Positions 45,039 to 53,766 of a stretch of 64,000 nt of DNA are shown here, in pieces. The DNA is taken from assembly GCF_014650595.1 (NCBI RefSeq), contig NZ_BMVG01000002.1:62001-126000 (forward strand), read 5' to 3'. The notes below the pieces were generated by a model. The model searched no databases, was not told the origin of the DNA, and saw nothing but the letters and a program-made list of their open reading frames with translations. The position numbers and the translations under genes were made by a program. The stretch is from Streptomyces alanosinicus (GTDB lineage: Bacteria; Actinomycetota; Actinomycetes; Streptomycetales; Streptomycetaceae). How positions within the stretch are numbered: the first letter of the stretch is position 1; every line of letters starts with the position of its first letter.

Positions 45039-45800
45039 ATGGCCGACGCACCGTACAAGCTGATCCTCCTCCGCCACGGCGAGAGCGAGTGGAACGCGAA
45101 GAACCTGTTCACCGGCTGGGTGGACGTCAACCTCAACGAGAAGGGCGAGAAGGAGGCAGTCCGCGGCGGCGAGCTTCTGAAGGACGCCGGACTTCTCCCC
45201 GACGTGGTCCACACGTCCCTCCAGAAGCGCGCGATCCGCACGGCCCAGCTGGCCCTGGAGGCCGCTGACCGGCACTGGATCCCGGTCCACCGCAGCTGGC
45301 GCCTGAACGAGCGCCACTACGGCGCCCTCCAGGGCAAGGACAAGGCGGCCACGCTGGCCGAGTTCGGCGAGGAGCAGTTCATGCTCTGGCGCCGTTCCTA
45401 CGACACCCCGCCGCCCCCGCTCTCGGACGACTCCGAGTTCTCCCAGTTCGACGACCCGCGCTACGGCACGCTCCCGCCGGAGCTGCGCCCGAAGACGGAG
45501 TGCCTGAAGGACGTCGTCCTGCGCATGCTCCCGTACTGGTTCGACGCGATCGTCCCGGACCTCCTCGACGGCCACACCGTCCTGGTCGCGGCCCACGGCA
45601 ACTCGCTGCGCGCCCTGGTCAAGCACCTGGACGGCATCTCCGACGCCGACATCGCGGGCCTGAACATCCCGACCGGCATCCCCCTGTCCTACGAACTGGA
45701 CGAGAACTTCAAGCCGGTCACCCCCGGCGGCACCTACCTCGACCCCGACGCGGCCGCAGCGGCCATCGAGGCAGTGAAGAACCAGGGCAAGAAGAAGTAA
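45039..45800 (+). CDS. gpmA: 2,3-bisphosphoglycerate-dependent phosphoglycerate mutase
   Basis: 253 aa. Phosphohistidine motif [10 protein letters not shown] (His13), [16 protein letters not shown], second catalytic His in [11 protein letters not shown]. Interconverts 3- and 2-phosphoglycerate in glycolysis. TACGCT (45026-45031) lies 7 nt before ATG 45039. The terminator at 45807-45858 follows. Confidence 0.95.
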   Translation: MADAPYKLILLRHGESEWNAKNLFTGWVDVNLNEKGEKEAVRGGELLKDAGLLPDVVHTSLQKRAIRTAQLALEAADRHWIPVHRSWRLNERHYGALQGKDKAATLAEFGEEQFMLWRRSYDTPPPPLSDDSEFSQFDDPRYGTLPPELRPKTECLKDVVLRMLPYWFDAIVPDLLDGHTVLVAAHGNSLRALVKHLDGISDADIAGLNIPTGIPLSYELDENFKPVTPGGTYLDPDAAAAAIEAVKNQGKKK

Positions 45801-45806
45801 GCCACA

Positions 45807-45858
45807 ACGACCAAGCCCCCCGCCCGCGGTTCTTCCGCCGGCAGGGGGCTTGTTGTGG
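45807..45858. terminator. Terminator after gpmA
   Basis: Long stem: CAAGCCCCC...GGGGGCTTG, extended outward by CCACAAC with TTGTGG and inward by GCC/GGC. Serves gpmA and possibly the opposing 24-aa peptide gene. Confidence 0.8.
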
Positions 45859-45867
45859 TGCGGGGCC

Positions 45868-45907
45868 GTGAGCGGGCGTCAGCCGCTGTGAGTGGGTGTC
45901 AGCCGCC
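45868..45907. repeat. 20-bp tandem duplication covering the stop of the 24-aa peptide
   Basis: GTGAGCGGGCGTCAGCCGCT (45868-45887) and GTGAGTGGGTGTCAGCCGCC (45888-45907). Both copies contain the TCA that reads as TGA on the minus strand; the second is the peptide stop (45899-45901). Confidence 0.85.
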
Positions 45908-45973
45908 CAGGCCGCCGAGGAGACCGCCGAGGATGCCCGAGAGGCTGCCCAGAAGTGCGGAGAGCGTGTCCAT
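45899..45973 (-). CDS. 24-aa Leu/Gly amphipathic peptide gene
   Basis: ATG 45973 is preceded by GGAG 6 nt upstream. The peptide is MDTLSALLGSLSGILGGLLG plus GLGG: one acidic residue, no basic ones, Leu/Ile at 3-4 spacing, very Gly-rich C-terminus. Composition recalls phenol-soluble-modulin or holin-like small peptides. Between gpmA and the secreted HNH nuclease. I know of no annotated family. Confidence 0.6.
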   Translation of the reverse strand: MDTLSALLGSLSGILGGLLGGLGG

Positions 45974-46131
45974 ATGAAACTCCAATCCCATAGTGGTTAC
46001 TACGGCCTGAAGACGATCGGACCGCTCTCCGAGGAACGGCCGGGCAGCCGTGATCACTCGTACGAGCAAGCTCAAACGTTCCCGCAGTGGATCAAGCTCC
46101 GCGGGCAGGGCGCCGGTCGGCCCGAGGGGGC

Positions 46132-46809
46132 TCAGGCCGCCGGCTGGTAGGTCACGGCCGTGCTGGGGCACGCCTTCGCGAGATCGTCGAGGCTCTCGAG
46201 TTCGGCGGCGTCCGCGGTGAGCCTCCAGCGGAGTTTGGTGCCGACCCATTCCGAGAGGTACCGGCACAGGACCTCGGCGGTCGGCGGCAGCCACTCCGCC
46301 GGGTCCTTGTCGGCCTTGCTGCGGTTCGCGGCGGCTGACACGGCGACGAGCGAGGCCGGCGCGTCCTGGTCGTTCGCGTAGGCCTCGCGCCGCTGGGCCG
46401 TCCACTGTGACGCCCCGGAGTCCCAGGCCTCGGCCAGCGGCACCATGTGGTCGACGTCCAGGGCCGCGGCCGAGGTGATCCACTTCGAGTCGTAGTACGA
46501 CCACCAGCGCCCTCCGGACAGCTTGCACCCCGGAAGGATCAGGGGAGGGTCGACCGCCTCCGAGATGAGCACCTCGGCCCGGGTGTTGCAGCCGTCGGTC
46601 GGATTCTGGCCCGCGTTCCAGTGCTTGAAGCTCGTGCGCCGGTACCCGTCCCGCGACTCCGCGGCGACGGGGAGCGCGTGCACCGCCGCCGCGAGAGAGA
46701 CGGTGTACACCGGGGCGGAACGGTCCCGCGCCTGGGCCGGGGTGGACGTCGTGAAGGGCACGACAAGGAGTACGACCGCGGGGGCGGCCCACCTGAGGTT
46801 CTTGATCAC
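46132..46809 (-). CDS. Secreted HNH-family nuclease (DUF1524-like)
   Basis: 225 aa. Signal peptide (MIKNLRWAAPAVVLLVVPFT, cleavage near AQA-RDRS). HNH core LDVDHMVPLAEAWDSGAS, then YANDQDAPASLVAVSAAANR and SKADKDPAEWLPP, the D-H...N...N/H pattern of secreted Streptomyces HNH nucleases. Probably degrades extracellular DNA. GTG 46809 is chosen by the signal peptide; no ribosome site is visible. Confidence 0.85.
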   Translation of the reverse strand: MIKNLRWAAPAVVLLVVPFTTSTPAQARDRSAPVYTVSLAAAVHALPVAAESRDGYRRTSFKHWNAGQNPTDGCNTRAEVLISEAVDPPLILPGCKLSGGRWWSYYDSKWITSAAALDVDHMVPLAEAWDSGASQWTAQRREAYANDQDAPASLVAVSAAANRSKADKDPAEWLPPTAEVLCRYLSEWVGTKLRWRLTADAAELESLDDLAKACPSTAVTYQPAA

Positions 46810-46985
46810 GTCAAGCAGAGTTGACGCTTACTACCTCGTTCGAGGGAATCGGCTCGAATGAATGAGCCATATGGGTGCGCCGGTTCACCGTCGAGGGGAC
46901 GTGATCAAGGCCGTTCATCAAGGTGCAGTGCGTACGGGGCCTTTCCTGCCAGGCCCTCTACCAGGCGTGCCGCCCGGCGCAGAGG

Positions 46986-47020
46986 AAGGGCCGGTGGGGA
47001 GTGATCCCACACCGGCCCTT
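46986..47020 (-). terminator. Terminator of the Cys-rich peptide gene
   Basis: AAGGGCCGGTG (46986-46996) pairs perfectly with CACCGGCCCTT (47010-47020), with inner GGG/CCC pairs. Confidence 0.85.
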
Positions 47021-47037
47021 GTGGCGTCGTACCGCCC

Positions 47038-47193
47038 TCAGCCGCACTGGCAGGGGCCACCCGACTGGCAGCCGCAGCCGCAGCCCGAGCCGCAGCCGCA
47101 CGCACCGATCAGCGGAAGGTTCCTGGTTTCGGCGGGCCGGTCGGTCTCGCGCTCCTGCGTGGGGTCGGGCGTGGTGCTGGGGGATTCGGCCAT
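47038..47193 (-). CDS. Metallothionein-like Cys-rich peptide
   Basis: 51 aa from ATG 47193 with GGAGG 6-7 nt upstream. The N-terminal half is polar (MAESPSTTPDPTQERETDRP). The C-terminal half IGACGCGSGCGCGCQSGGPC then QCG holds 7 Cys in C-G-C and C-Q-C pairs, ideal for thiolate metal binding. Lies downstream of phoU on the same strand. I recall that S. coelicolor has a metallothionein gene, mtpA, linked to phoU; this may be its orthologue. Metal specificity unknown. Confidence 0.75.
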   Translation of the reverse strand: MAESPSTTPDPTQERETDRPAETRNLPLIGACGCGSGCGCGCQSGGPCQCG

Positions 47194-47366
47194 GGGTCCC
47201 TCCTAGACGCGGGGGCAGGGATGCCCTTGCCCATCTCATGCCCGTTTTCCTGGGCGCATCAACGGCGCACGGAGGCGCTCACACGTCCACGCGCCCCCCG
47301 GCACCACTCCGGGAGCCGCCCGGCCGCCCGGCCGCCCGGGCCGGCCCGGCGGGGTCAGGCCCGCTG

Positions 47367-48056
47367 TCAGGCCCCCTCGACGCCCGTGACCGGCTGGATG
47401 TCCGCCTGCAGCTCGTCCGCGTGCTCACCCGTGACCAGGTACACGACACGCTTGGCGACGGCCACGGCGTGGTCGGCGTACCGCTCGTAGTAGCGGCCGA
47501 GCAGGGTGACGTCGACGGCGGTCTCGATGCCGTGCTTCCAGCGCTCGTCGATCAGGTGCTGGAACAGTGTGCGGTGCAGCTGGTCCATCTCGTCGTCGTC
47601 CTGCTCCAGCTGCATCGCGAGGTCGACGTCCTTCGTGATGATCACCTCGGCCGCCTTCGCCATCAGGCGCTGCGCGAGCTGGCCCATCTCCAGGATCGTG
47701 GCGTGCAGGTCCTGCGGGACCGCGCGCTCGGGGAAGCGCAGCCGGGCCAGCTTCGCCACATGCTGGGCGAGGTCGCCGGAGCGCTCCAGGTCGGCGGACA
47801 TCCGCAGGGAGGTGACGACGATCCGCAGGTCGGTCGCCACCGGCTGCTGCCGGGCGAGCAGGGCTATCGCGCGCGCCTCCAGGTCGTGCTGGAGTTCGTC
47901 GACCTTCTGGTCCGCCTCGATCACGCTTTCGGCCAGCTTGAGGTCGGAATCCAGGATGGCGGTCGTGGCGCGCCCGATCGCCGACCCGACCAGCCGGGCC
48001 ATCTCCACCAGACTGTCGCCGATCGAGTCAAGTTCCTCGTGGTACGCGTCCCGCAT
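47367..48056 (-). CDS. phoU: Phosphate-specific regulator PhoU
   Basis: 229 aa, two three-helix bundles with the PhoU metal motifs (residues 60-100, LRIVVTSLRMSADLERSGDL; and GRYYERYADHAVAVAKRVVY with E-x3-D). PhoU represses the Pho response by linking the Pst transporter and PhoR. The divergent phoR-phoP operon is across a PHO box. ATG 48056. Confidence 0.93.
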   Translation of the reverse strand: MRDAYHEELDSIGDSLVEMARLVGSAIGRATTAILDSDLKLAESVIEADQKVDELQHDLEARAIALLARQQPVATDLRIVVTSLRMSADLERSGDLAQHVAKLARLRFPERAVPQDLHATILEMGQLAQRLMAKAAEVIITKDVDLAMQLEQDDDEMDQLHRTLFQHLIDERWKHGIETAVDVTLLGRYYERYADHAVAVAKRVVYLVTGEHADELQADIQPVTGVEGA

Positions 48057-48195
48057 CAGGGTTTTCCTCTCCTACGTGCGTGTTCTGGGGTTTTCCGGGG
48101 CAGTGACACCGAACGGGCCGAGCGCCCCGTGGCAGTACCGGCGGTGCGATCCCCACGCTCCCACGCTGTGGCCTGTACGCGTCCGTTTCTGCCAC

Positions 48196-48228
48196 CCCAA
48201 ATGAACCAATACTGGCTCCCAGGTGAAC
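48196..48228 (-). promoter_or_regulatory. PHO box between phoU and phoR-phoP
   Basis: On the minus strand, GTTCACCTGGG (48218-48228) and GTTCATTTGGG (48196-48206) are separated by exactly 11 bp, the 11-bp direct-repeat unit of Streptomyces PhoP sites. Position fits autoregulation of phoR-phoP and control of phoU. Confidence 0.85.
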
Positions 48229-48301
48229 TCTGGGCGACGAGTGTTCGAGGTCGCACCTCGACGGCTGTGGTCTTGTCGTACGCCCTGCTTAACCTGGAGG
48301 C

Positions 48302-49561
48302 ATGGACGTGAACGCGGCGGTCGCCGCAGCGGCAGCGATCGCCGGGGTGCTCACCGGCGTCATCGCCATGCTGGCGTTCCGCTGGAGCGAACGCGACCAG
48401 AAGCGACCGACCAGGACTTCCTTGCATATCGATCCCGTACTCCCGCCGGGCGTGGACACCGTGCTGTCCGTGCTCCGTTCCTCGGCCGTCGTCCTTGACG
48501 AGGCCGACGCCGTCGTCAAGGCCAGTTCCGCCGCCTACGCCCTCGGGCTGGTGCGCGGTGGCAAGCTCGCCGTGGAGCCGATGCTCCAGATGGCGAGAGA
48601 CACCAGACGTGACGGCGAGATACGCCAGGTCGAGCTGGACCTGCCACGGCGCGGCACCGGACGCGGCGAGGCCCTCGCCGTCTCCGCGCGCGTGGCCCCG
48701 CTCGGCTCCCGCCTGGTCCTGCTGCTGGTCGAGGACCTGACCGAGGCCAGGAGAATCGAGGCCGTACGGCGCGACTTCGTGGCCAATGTGAGCCATGAGC
48801 TCAAGACGCCCGTCGGCGCGCTCTCCCTGCTCTCCGAGGCGGTCATGGACGCCTCGGACGACCCCGAGGCCGTACAGCGCTTCGCGGGCCGTATGCAGAT
48901 CGAGGCGACCCGCTTGACCAACCTGGTCCAGGAACTGATCGACCTCTCCCGGGTGCAGAACGACGACCCGCTGGAGGACGCGGAGCCCATCCGCGTGGAC
49001 GAGCTGGTCGCCGAGGCCGTCGACCGCTGCCGCCACCAGGCCGGCACGAAACAGATCACCATGGCCGCCGGTGGCACGGCCGATCTGCATGTCTGGGGCA
49101 ACCGCGGCCAGCTGGCCGCCGCCCTGGGCAACCTGGTCGAGAACGCCGTCAACTACTCCCCGGCCCGCACCCGGGTCGGCATAGCCGCCCGCCGGATCAG
49201 CGCCCCTGGCGGCGACATGATCGAGCTGGCCGTGACGGATCAGGGCATCGGTATCTCCGAGAAGGACAAGGAGCGCGTCTTCGAGCGCTTCTACCGCGTC
49301 GACCCGGCCCGCTCGCGGGCCACCGGAGGCACCGGTCTGGGTCTCGCTATCGTCAAGCACGTGGTCGCCTCGCACGGCGGGGAGGTCACGGTCTGGAGCG
49401 CCGAAGGCCAGGGCTCCACCTTCACCCTCAGGTTGCCGGAGGCGGGTGCGGCCCGCGACCGCGCGTCGCAGCACCCCGACCCCGACCTCGACGACGAGGC
49501 CGGCAGTTCCCCTGAATCATCCCCGTACGAACCGCTTCCCGCCCCGGAGGTCCTTCCGTGA
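48302..49561 (+). CDS. phoR: Phosphate-sensing histidine kinase (PhoR/SenX3)
   Basis: 419 aa. One N-terminal membrane helix (AAAAAIAGVLTGVIAMLAFR), a PAS-like segment (VLRSSAVVLDEADAVVKASS), then HisKA with phospho-His165 in VSHELKTPVGAL, and ATPase boxes N (NLVENAVNYS), G1 (VTDQGIGI) and G2 (GGTGLGLAIV). SenX3 is the mycobacterial name. TGGAGG lies just before ATG 48302. Stop overlaps the phoP GTG by 4 bp. Confidence 0.93.
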   Translation: MDVNAAVAAAAAIAGVLTGVIAMLAFRWSERDQKRPTRTSLHIDPVLPPGVDTVLSVLRSSAVVLDEADAVVKASSAAYALGLVRGGKLAVEPMLQMARDTRRDGEIRQVELDLPRRGTGRGEALAVSARVAPLGSRLVLLLVEDLTEARRIEAVRRDFVANVSHELKTPVGALSLLSEAVMDASDDPEAVQRFAGRMQIEATRLTNLVQELIDLSRVQNDDPLEDAEPIRVDELVAEAVDRCRHQAGTKQITMAAGGTADLHVWGNRGQLAAALGNLVENAVNYSPARTRVGIAARRISAPGGDMIELAVTDQGIGISEKDKERVFERFYRVDPARSRATGGTGLGLAIVKHVVASHGGEVTVWSAEGQGSTFTLRLPEAGAARDRASQHPDPDLDDEAGSSPESSPYEPLPAPEVLP

Positions 49562-50238
49562 CCCGAGTGCTCGTCGTCGAGGACGAGGAGTCCTTCTCCG
49601 ACGCCCTGTCGTACATGCTCCGCAAGGAGGGCTTCGAGGTCGCCATCGCGGCCACCGGCCCCGACGGACTCGACGAGTTCGAGCGCAACGGCGCCGACCT
49701 CGTCCTCCTCGACCTGATGCTGCCGGGCCTGCCCGGCACGGAGGTCTGCCGCCAGCTGCGCGGCCGCTCCAACGTCCCCGTGATCATGGTGACGGCCAAG
49801 GACAGCGAGATCGACAAGGTCGTCGGTCTCGAAATAGGAGCCGACGACTACGTCACCAAGCCCTTCTCCTCCCGTGAGCTGGTCGCCCGCATCCGTGCGG
49901 TGCTCCGCCGCCGCGGCGAGCCGGAGGAGGTCACGCCGGCCGCGCTGGAGGCGGGCCCGGTCCGCATGGACGTCGACCGCCACGTGGTGACGGTCGGCGG
50001 CTCCAAGGTGGACCTTCCGCTGAAGGAGTTCGACCTGCTGGAGATGCTGCTGCGCAACGCCGGCCGTGTGCTGACCCGGATGCAGCTCATCGACCGCGTC
50101 TGGGGCGCCGACTACGTGGGCGACACCAAGACCCTCGACGTCCACGTCAAGCGCCTGCGCGCCAAGATCGAGCCGGACCCGGGCGCCCCGCGCTACCTGG
50201 TGACGGTCCGCGGTCTGGGCTACAAGTTCGAGCCGTAA
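49558..50238 (+). CDS. phoP: Phosphate response regulator (PhoP/RegX3)
   Basis: 226 aa OmpR-type. Receiver with VVEDEESF acid pair, phospho-Asp52 (LVLLDLMLPG), Lys in GADDYVTKPF, and a C-terminal winged helix (PLKEFDLLEMLLRNAGRVLT, RVWGADYVGDTKTLDVHVKR). Binds PHO boxes to activate phosphate scavenging and repress secondary metabolism. GTG 49558 overlaps the kinase stop (GTGA). Confidence 0.94.
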   Translation: MTRVLVVEDEESFSDALSYMLRKEGFEVAIAATGPDGLDEFERNGADLVLLDLMLPGLPGTEVCRQLRGRSNVPVIMVTAKDSEIDKVVGLEIGADDYVTKPFSSRELVARIRAVLRRRGEPEEVTPAALEAGPVRMDVDRHVVTVGGSKVDLPLKEFDLLEMLLRNAGRVLTRMQLIDRVWGADYVGDTKTLDVHVKRLRAKIEPDPGAPRYLVTVRGLGYKFEP

Positions 50239-50261
50239 ACCGCTCGCCCACCCGCCGTACG

Positions 50262-50298
50262 ACGAAGGGCGGCACCCCGTGTGGGGTGCCGCCCTCGT
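50262..50298. terminator. Bidirectional terminator between phoP and the lipoprotein gene
   Basis: GGGCGGCACCCC-GTGT-GGGGTGCCGCCC, a perfect 12-bp stem extended by ACGA and TCGT. Confidence 0.88.
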
Positions 50299-50320
50299 GC
50301 GTACGGCCGTGCAGGGCCGC

Positions 50321-51010
50321 TCAGTGGCCGGCGACCGACTGCGACGCGGAGTCGGTCGGGGTGGCGCCGGTGCTCGCCTGGCCGCTCGCGGAGGACGACG
50401 GGGTGGCCTTGCCGCCCTTGCCCTTGCCCGGCTTGGCGCTGCCCGACGCGGACGCGCTCGCGCCCGGGGCGCCGGTGGGGGTCGCCGGGGCGGACGGGAT
50501 CTGGCTCGGGCCCCACTTGTCGAAGTAGCTGGTGGCCGGGACCACGAAGGCGCGCAGGCTGACATCACCGGTCTTGCTGAGGGTGAAGGTGACCTTCTGG
50601 GCGTTGCCGTCCTGGACGGACTCGCGGCCGTTCGGGATCTCGGCGGAGGCGTTGCCCCTGCCGCCGATCAGCAGCGAGCCGTGCGCCGGGACGGTCAGGT
50701 TCCCGCCCTTGGCCGGGGTCAGCTTCACGGTCTCGCCGCCGCCCTGGACGGAGACGGACTGCAGGGTCTCGTCCGTGCCGCCCTGGTTGAACAGGGTCGC
50801 GGAGATCACCGCCGGACCCGTCGCCTTCAGATCGGGCTGGGTGATGACCAGGGCGTTCTGGATCCTGATGTTGCCGACCGTGGCGGCCGCGTTGTCCGGC
50901 TTGACCTCCAGGGTCTGCGAGTCGTTGCCGGCGCCGCAGGCGGCGAGCGAGGCAATCGAGAAGACGATGGCCGAGGCGGCGAGGGCGCCGCGTCGAAGGC
51001 TGCTGCTCAC
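50321..51010 (-). CDS. DUF461-type secreted lipoprotein
   Basis: 229 aa. Lipobox LAAC near residue 24. Core beta domain (NIRIQNALVITQPDLKATGP, VPAHGSLLIGGRGNASAE) is DUF461-like, related to PCuAC copper chaperones, but the His/Met copper ligands are not evident. C-terminal Gly/Ser/Lys tail. GTG 51010 has AAGGAG 11 nt upstream and a TATAAG box further up. Conserved neighbour of phoP. Confidence 0.8.
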   Translation of the reverse strand: MSSSLRRGALAASAIVFSIASLAACGAGNDSQTLEVKPDNAAATVGNIRIQNALVITQPDLKATGPAVISATLFNQGGTDETLQSVSVQGGGETVKLTPAKGGNLTVPAHGSLLIGGRGNASAEIPNGRESVQDGNAQKVTFTLSKTGDVSLRAFVVPATSYFDKWGPSQIPSAPATPTGAPGASASASGSAKPGKGKGGKATPSSSASGQASTGATPTDSASQSVAGH

Positions 51011-51626
51011 GGCGGCGGCAACTCCTTGAACGCGCGGGCGGCTCCCCTTATAAAGCCACCCTAAGTGTCTGTCAGCGGGCTTAGGTTACCGAGCCGTTCC
51101 CGGGCCACCGCACCCGACCCTCCCCAAGCGTCCGGCTTGCCTCCGGCTGGGGGTACCGCGCGTGACTCGTCGCTCCCGCCACAAGTGACTCCCCGGTCAC
51201 TTTGCCGGGCGCTCGTCCGCCATTCACATAACCGCCCGCAAAATTTCCGTGAAGGAATGCGCGACCCCTCGATGAGTGCTCTCGATTTTTGATCGGACGC
51301 CACGCGTCCGGCAGTCGTTGATCAATTCCGGAATCGGTCCGGATCGGCCTCGGGTCACCGAACGGAGTAGCGGAAGTCGTACGCTTGGAAGTGGACAAAA
51401 CGGGACGTTCGTCCACTTGGAGACGGCTCCGGGCGTGTGTGACGTACGCGTTTCACCCCGCCCGAAGAGCCCCTCCGACCTGCGAATTCCCGGTTCCGCA
51501 GGCCCCTCGAAGCACGTTCCTGTCGCAGTTGTCAAGCCCCGAGATATGCCCTGACCTGCGAAAACGCCATTCAGAAGACGCCGTATCCGTGTTACTCTGG
51601 ATAGCCACGGAAGGGGTACCTGTCAC
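51011..51626. other. 616-bp regulatory gap before carD
   Basis: Holds the lipoprotein promoter (left), a palindromic repeat copy (51116-51157) and the carD leader (right). Short frames lack Streptomyces codon bias. The middle (51230-51320) is notably A/T-rich. Candidate carD -10 TTACTCT near 51592. Confidence 0.55.
51116..51157. repeat. GC-rich palindromic repeat with GGGGGTACC core
   Basis: CCTCCCCAAGCGTCCGGC then CCTCCGGCTGGGGGTACCG. Reversed, it begins CGGTACCCCCAGCCGG and ends GGGGAGG, the same layout as the insertion in ispD. Confidence 0.65.
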
Positions 51627-52109
51627 ATGACGTTCAAGGTTGGCGACACCGTGGTCTATCCCCATCACGGGGCCGCGCTGATCGAGGCCATCGAAACTCG
51701 CCAGATCAAAGGCGTGGACAAGACCTACTTGGTGCTGAAGGTCGCCCAGGGTGACCTGACGGTGCGTGTGCCAGCGGACAATGCTGAGTTCGTGGGTGTG
51801 CGTGATGTGGTCGGTCAGGACGGGCTGGACCGGGTCTTCGAGGTGCTGCGCGCGCCGTATGCCGAGGAGCCCACGAACTGGTCCCGTCGTTACAAGGCAA
51901 ACCTGGAGAAGCTCGCCTCCGGCGATGTCATCAAGGTCGCGGAAGTCGTGCGTGACCTGTGGCGTCGTGAGCGCGAGCGCGGGCTCTCCGCCGGTGAGAA
52001 GCGCATGCTCGCCAAGGCCCGGCAGATCCTGGTGAGCGAGCTCGCTCTCGCGGAGAACACGAACGAGGACAAGGCCGAGGCCCTGCTCGACGAGGTGCTC
52101 GCCTCCTGA
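51627..52109 (+). CDS. carD: CarD-family RNA-polymerase-binding regulator
   Basis: 160 aa. N-terminal RID ([20 protein letters not shown]), basic C-terminal helices ([40 protein letters not shown]). CarD stabilises the open complex at rRNA and other promoters. GGAAGGGG lies upstream. An imperfect hairpin at 52157-52205 follows. Confidence 0.94.
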   Translation: MTFKVGDTVVYPHHGAALIEAIETRQIKGVDKTYLVLKVAQGDLTVRVPADNAEFVGVRDVVGQDGLDRVFEVLRAPYAEEPTNWSRRYKANLEKLASGDVIKVAEVVRDLWRRERERGLSAGEKRMLAKARQILVSELALAENTNEDKAEALLDEVLAS

Positions 52110-52156
52110 CGCGCCACGGCAGCGAACCTTCGCTCCCGCCACGCTCAGCACAGTAA

Positions 52157-52205
52157 ATGCCGCGGTGCCCGATGACACTGACCCTGTCGCCGGGCGCTGC
52201 GGCAT
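52157..52205 (+). terminator. Imperfect terminator-like hairpin after carD
   Basis: ATGCCGC (52157-52163) pairs with GCGGCAT (52199-52205), inner GCCCG/CGGGC, large loop. The remainder of the 336-bp carD-ispD gap has no supportable gene. Confidence 0.5.
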
Positions 52206-52445
52206 GTTCGTCCCCGGTCGTCCCCGGAGAAACCGCAAAACTTCAACACGGCTTCGGCAGCCGGAAACAGGGCGCCGAAACGCCCGTCGTACATTTCAGG
52301 GAAAGCCGCTCCCCCTGCTTGATGTGCCGGGCCCGGGCAGATGGCTCGACCAGGGTCACGGAAAGGGTCCGGTCAAAGCGTCGCGCCCGGCACTCCTCCA
52401 GGCCATACCCACCTGGGTCGAGCACACAAACCTTGACAGGAACCG

Positions 52446-53222
52446 ATGTCTGACGAATCGCGCCCTTCGCCTGCGCAGACCGCCGTCGCCGCCGTGATTC
52501 CCGCCGCCGGCCGGGGCGTACGCCTCGGTCCGGGCGCCCCCAAGGCGCTCCGCGCGCTGAACGGCACGCCCATGCTCATCCACGCGGTCCGCGCGCTCGC
52601 CGCGTCCCGCCATGTCTCGCTGGTCATCGTCGTCGCCCCGTCCGACGGCGCCGCCGAGGTCAAGTCCCTCCTCGACGCGCACGCCCTGCCTGGGGGTACC
52701 CCCAGCGGTAGCTGGGGGAGCACCGACTTCCTCGTCGTGCCCGGCGGGGACACCCGCCAGGAGTCGGTCAGGCTCGGCCTGGACGCGCTGCCCCCCGAGT
52801 ACGGCGTCGTCCTCGTCCATGACGCGGCCCGCCCGCTCGTCCCGGTCGACACGGTCGACACGGTCATCGAGGCCGTCCGCGCAGGCGCGCCCGCCGTGGT
52901 CCCCGCGCTCCCGCTCGCCGACACCGTCAAGGAGGTCGAGCCCGCGGCCGAGGCCGGCGACCCCGAACCGGTCGTCGCCACCCCGGAGCGCGCCCGGCTG
53001 CGTGCCGTCCAGACCCCGCAGGGCTTCGACCGGGCGACCCTGGTCCGCGCGCACGAGACCGTCACGGACGATGTCACCGACGACGCGAGCATGGTGGAGC
53101 AGCTGGGGCTGACGGTCGTGACCGTCCCCGGTCACGAGGAGGCCTTCAAGGTCACCCGCCCCCTCGACCTGGTCCTCGCCGAGGCGGTCCTGGCCCGCAG
53201 GAGGCTCAACGATGGCTTCTGA
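52446..53222 (+). CDS. ispD: 2-C-methyl-D-erythritol 4-phosphate cytidylyltransferase
   Basis: 258 aa. Nucleotide-binding start [20 protein letters not shown], substrate motif [28 protein letters not shown], and TPQGFDR. Makes CDP-methylerythritol in the MEP isoprenoid pathway. About 10 codons ([10 protein letters not shown], near residue 84) come from an in-frame palindromic repeat. Overlaps ispF by 11 bp. Confidence 0.94.
   Translation: MSDESRPSPAQTAVAAVIPAAGRGVRLGPGAPKALRALNGTPMLIHAVRALAASRHVSLVIVVAPSDGAAEVKSLLDAHALPGGTPSGSWGSTDFLVVPGGDTRQESVRLGLDALPPEYGVVLVHDAARPLVPVDTVDTVIEAVRAGAPAVVPALPLADTVKEVEPAAEAGDPEPVVATPERARLRAVQTPQGFDRATLVRAHETVTDDVTDDASMVEQLGLTVVTVPGHEEAFKVTRPLDLVLAEAVLARRRLNDGF
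52690..52720. repeat. Palindromic repeat inserted in frame in ispD
   Basis: CTGGGGGTACCCCCAG is a perfect 16-bp palindrome (52690-52705), followed by CGGTAGCTGGGGGAG. It adds about 10 residues between two strands of IspD without breaking the frame. Confidence 0.8.
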
Positions 53223-53709
53223 CCGCATCCCGCCGCTGCCCCAGGTCGGCATCGGCACCGACATCCACGCCTTCGAGGAGGGCCGCGAGCTGTGGTGCGC
53301 GGGCCTGAAATGGGAGGGCGAGGGGCCGGGGCTGGCCGGGCACTCCGACGCGGACGTCGTCGCCCACGCGGCCTGCAACGCCCTCTTCTCCGCCGCCGGG
53401 CTCGGTGACCTGGGACAGCACTTCGGCACCGGCCGCCCCGAGTGGTCCGGCGCCCCCGGGGTGACCCTGCTGACCGAGGCCGCCCGGATCGTCCGCGAGG
53501 CGGGCTTCGTCATCGGCAACATCGCCGTGCAGGTCGTCGGCCCCCGCCCGAAGATCGGCAAGCGCCGCGACGAGGCTCAGAAGATCCTCTCCGCGGCGGC
53601 CGGCGCGCCCGTCTCCGTCTCCGGAGCCACGACCGACGGCCTCGGCTTCCCCGGCCGTGACGAGGGGTTGATGGCGGTCGCGACAGCGCTCGTGGTGCGG
53701 GCCGGCTGA
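53212..53709 (+). CDS. ispF: 2-C-methyl-D-erythritol 2,4-cyclodiphosphate synthase
   Basis: 165 aa. Metal motif GTDIHAF, catalytic [21 protein letters not shown], and C-terminal [16 protein letters not shown]. Cyclises CDP-ME-2-phosphate in the MEP pathway. Overlaps the ispD 3' end, so the pair is translationally coupled. Confidence 0.95.
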   Translation: MASDRIPPLPQVGIGTDIHAFEEGRELWCAGLKWEGEGPGLAGHSDADVVAHAACNALFSAAGLGDLGQHFGTGRPEWSGAPGVTLLTEAARIVREAGFVIGNIAVQVVGPRPKIGKRRDEAQKILSAAAGAPVSVSGATTDGLGFPGRDEGLMAVATALVVRAG

Positions 53710-53766
53710 GGGCGTGCGAGGGTACCCACACGACCATCAGTGAGCCCCGGACTCCGGAGGGTGCCC

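Noticed and set aside
46883..46923. Second PHO box (GTTCACCGTCG and GTTCATCAAGG)
   Set aside because: Spacing is 30 bp, not a multiple of 11, and no gene start lies at a suitable distance.
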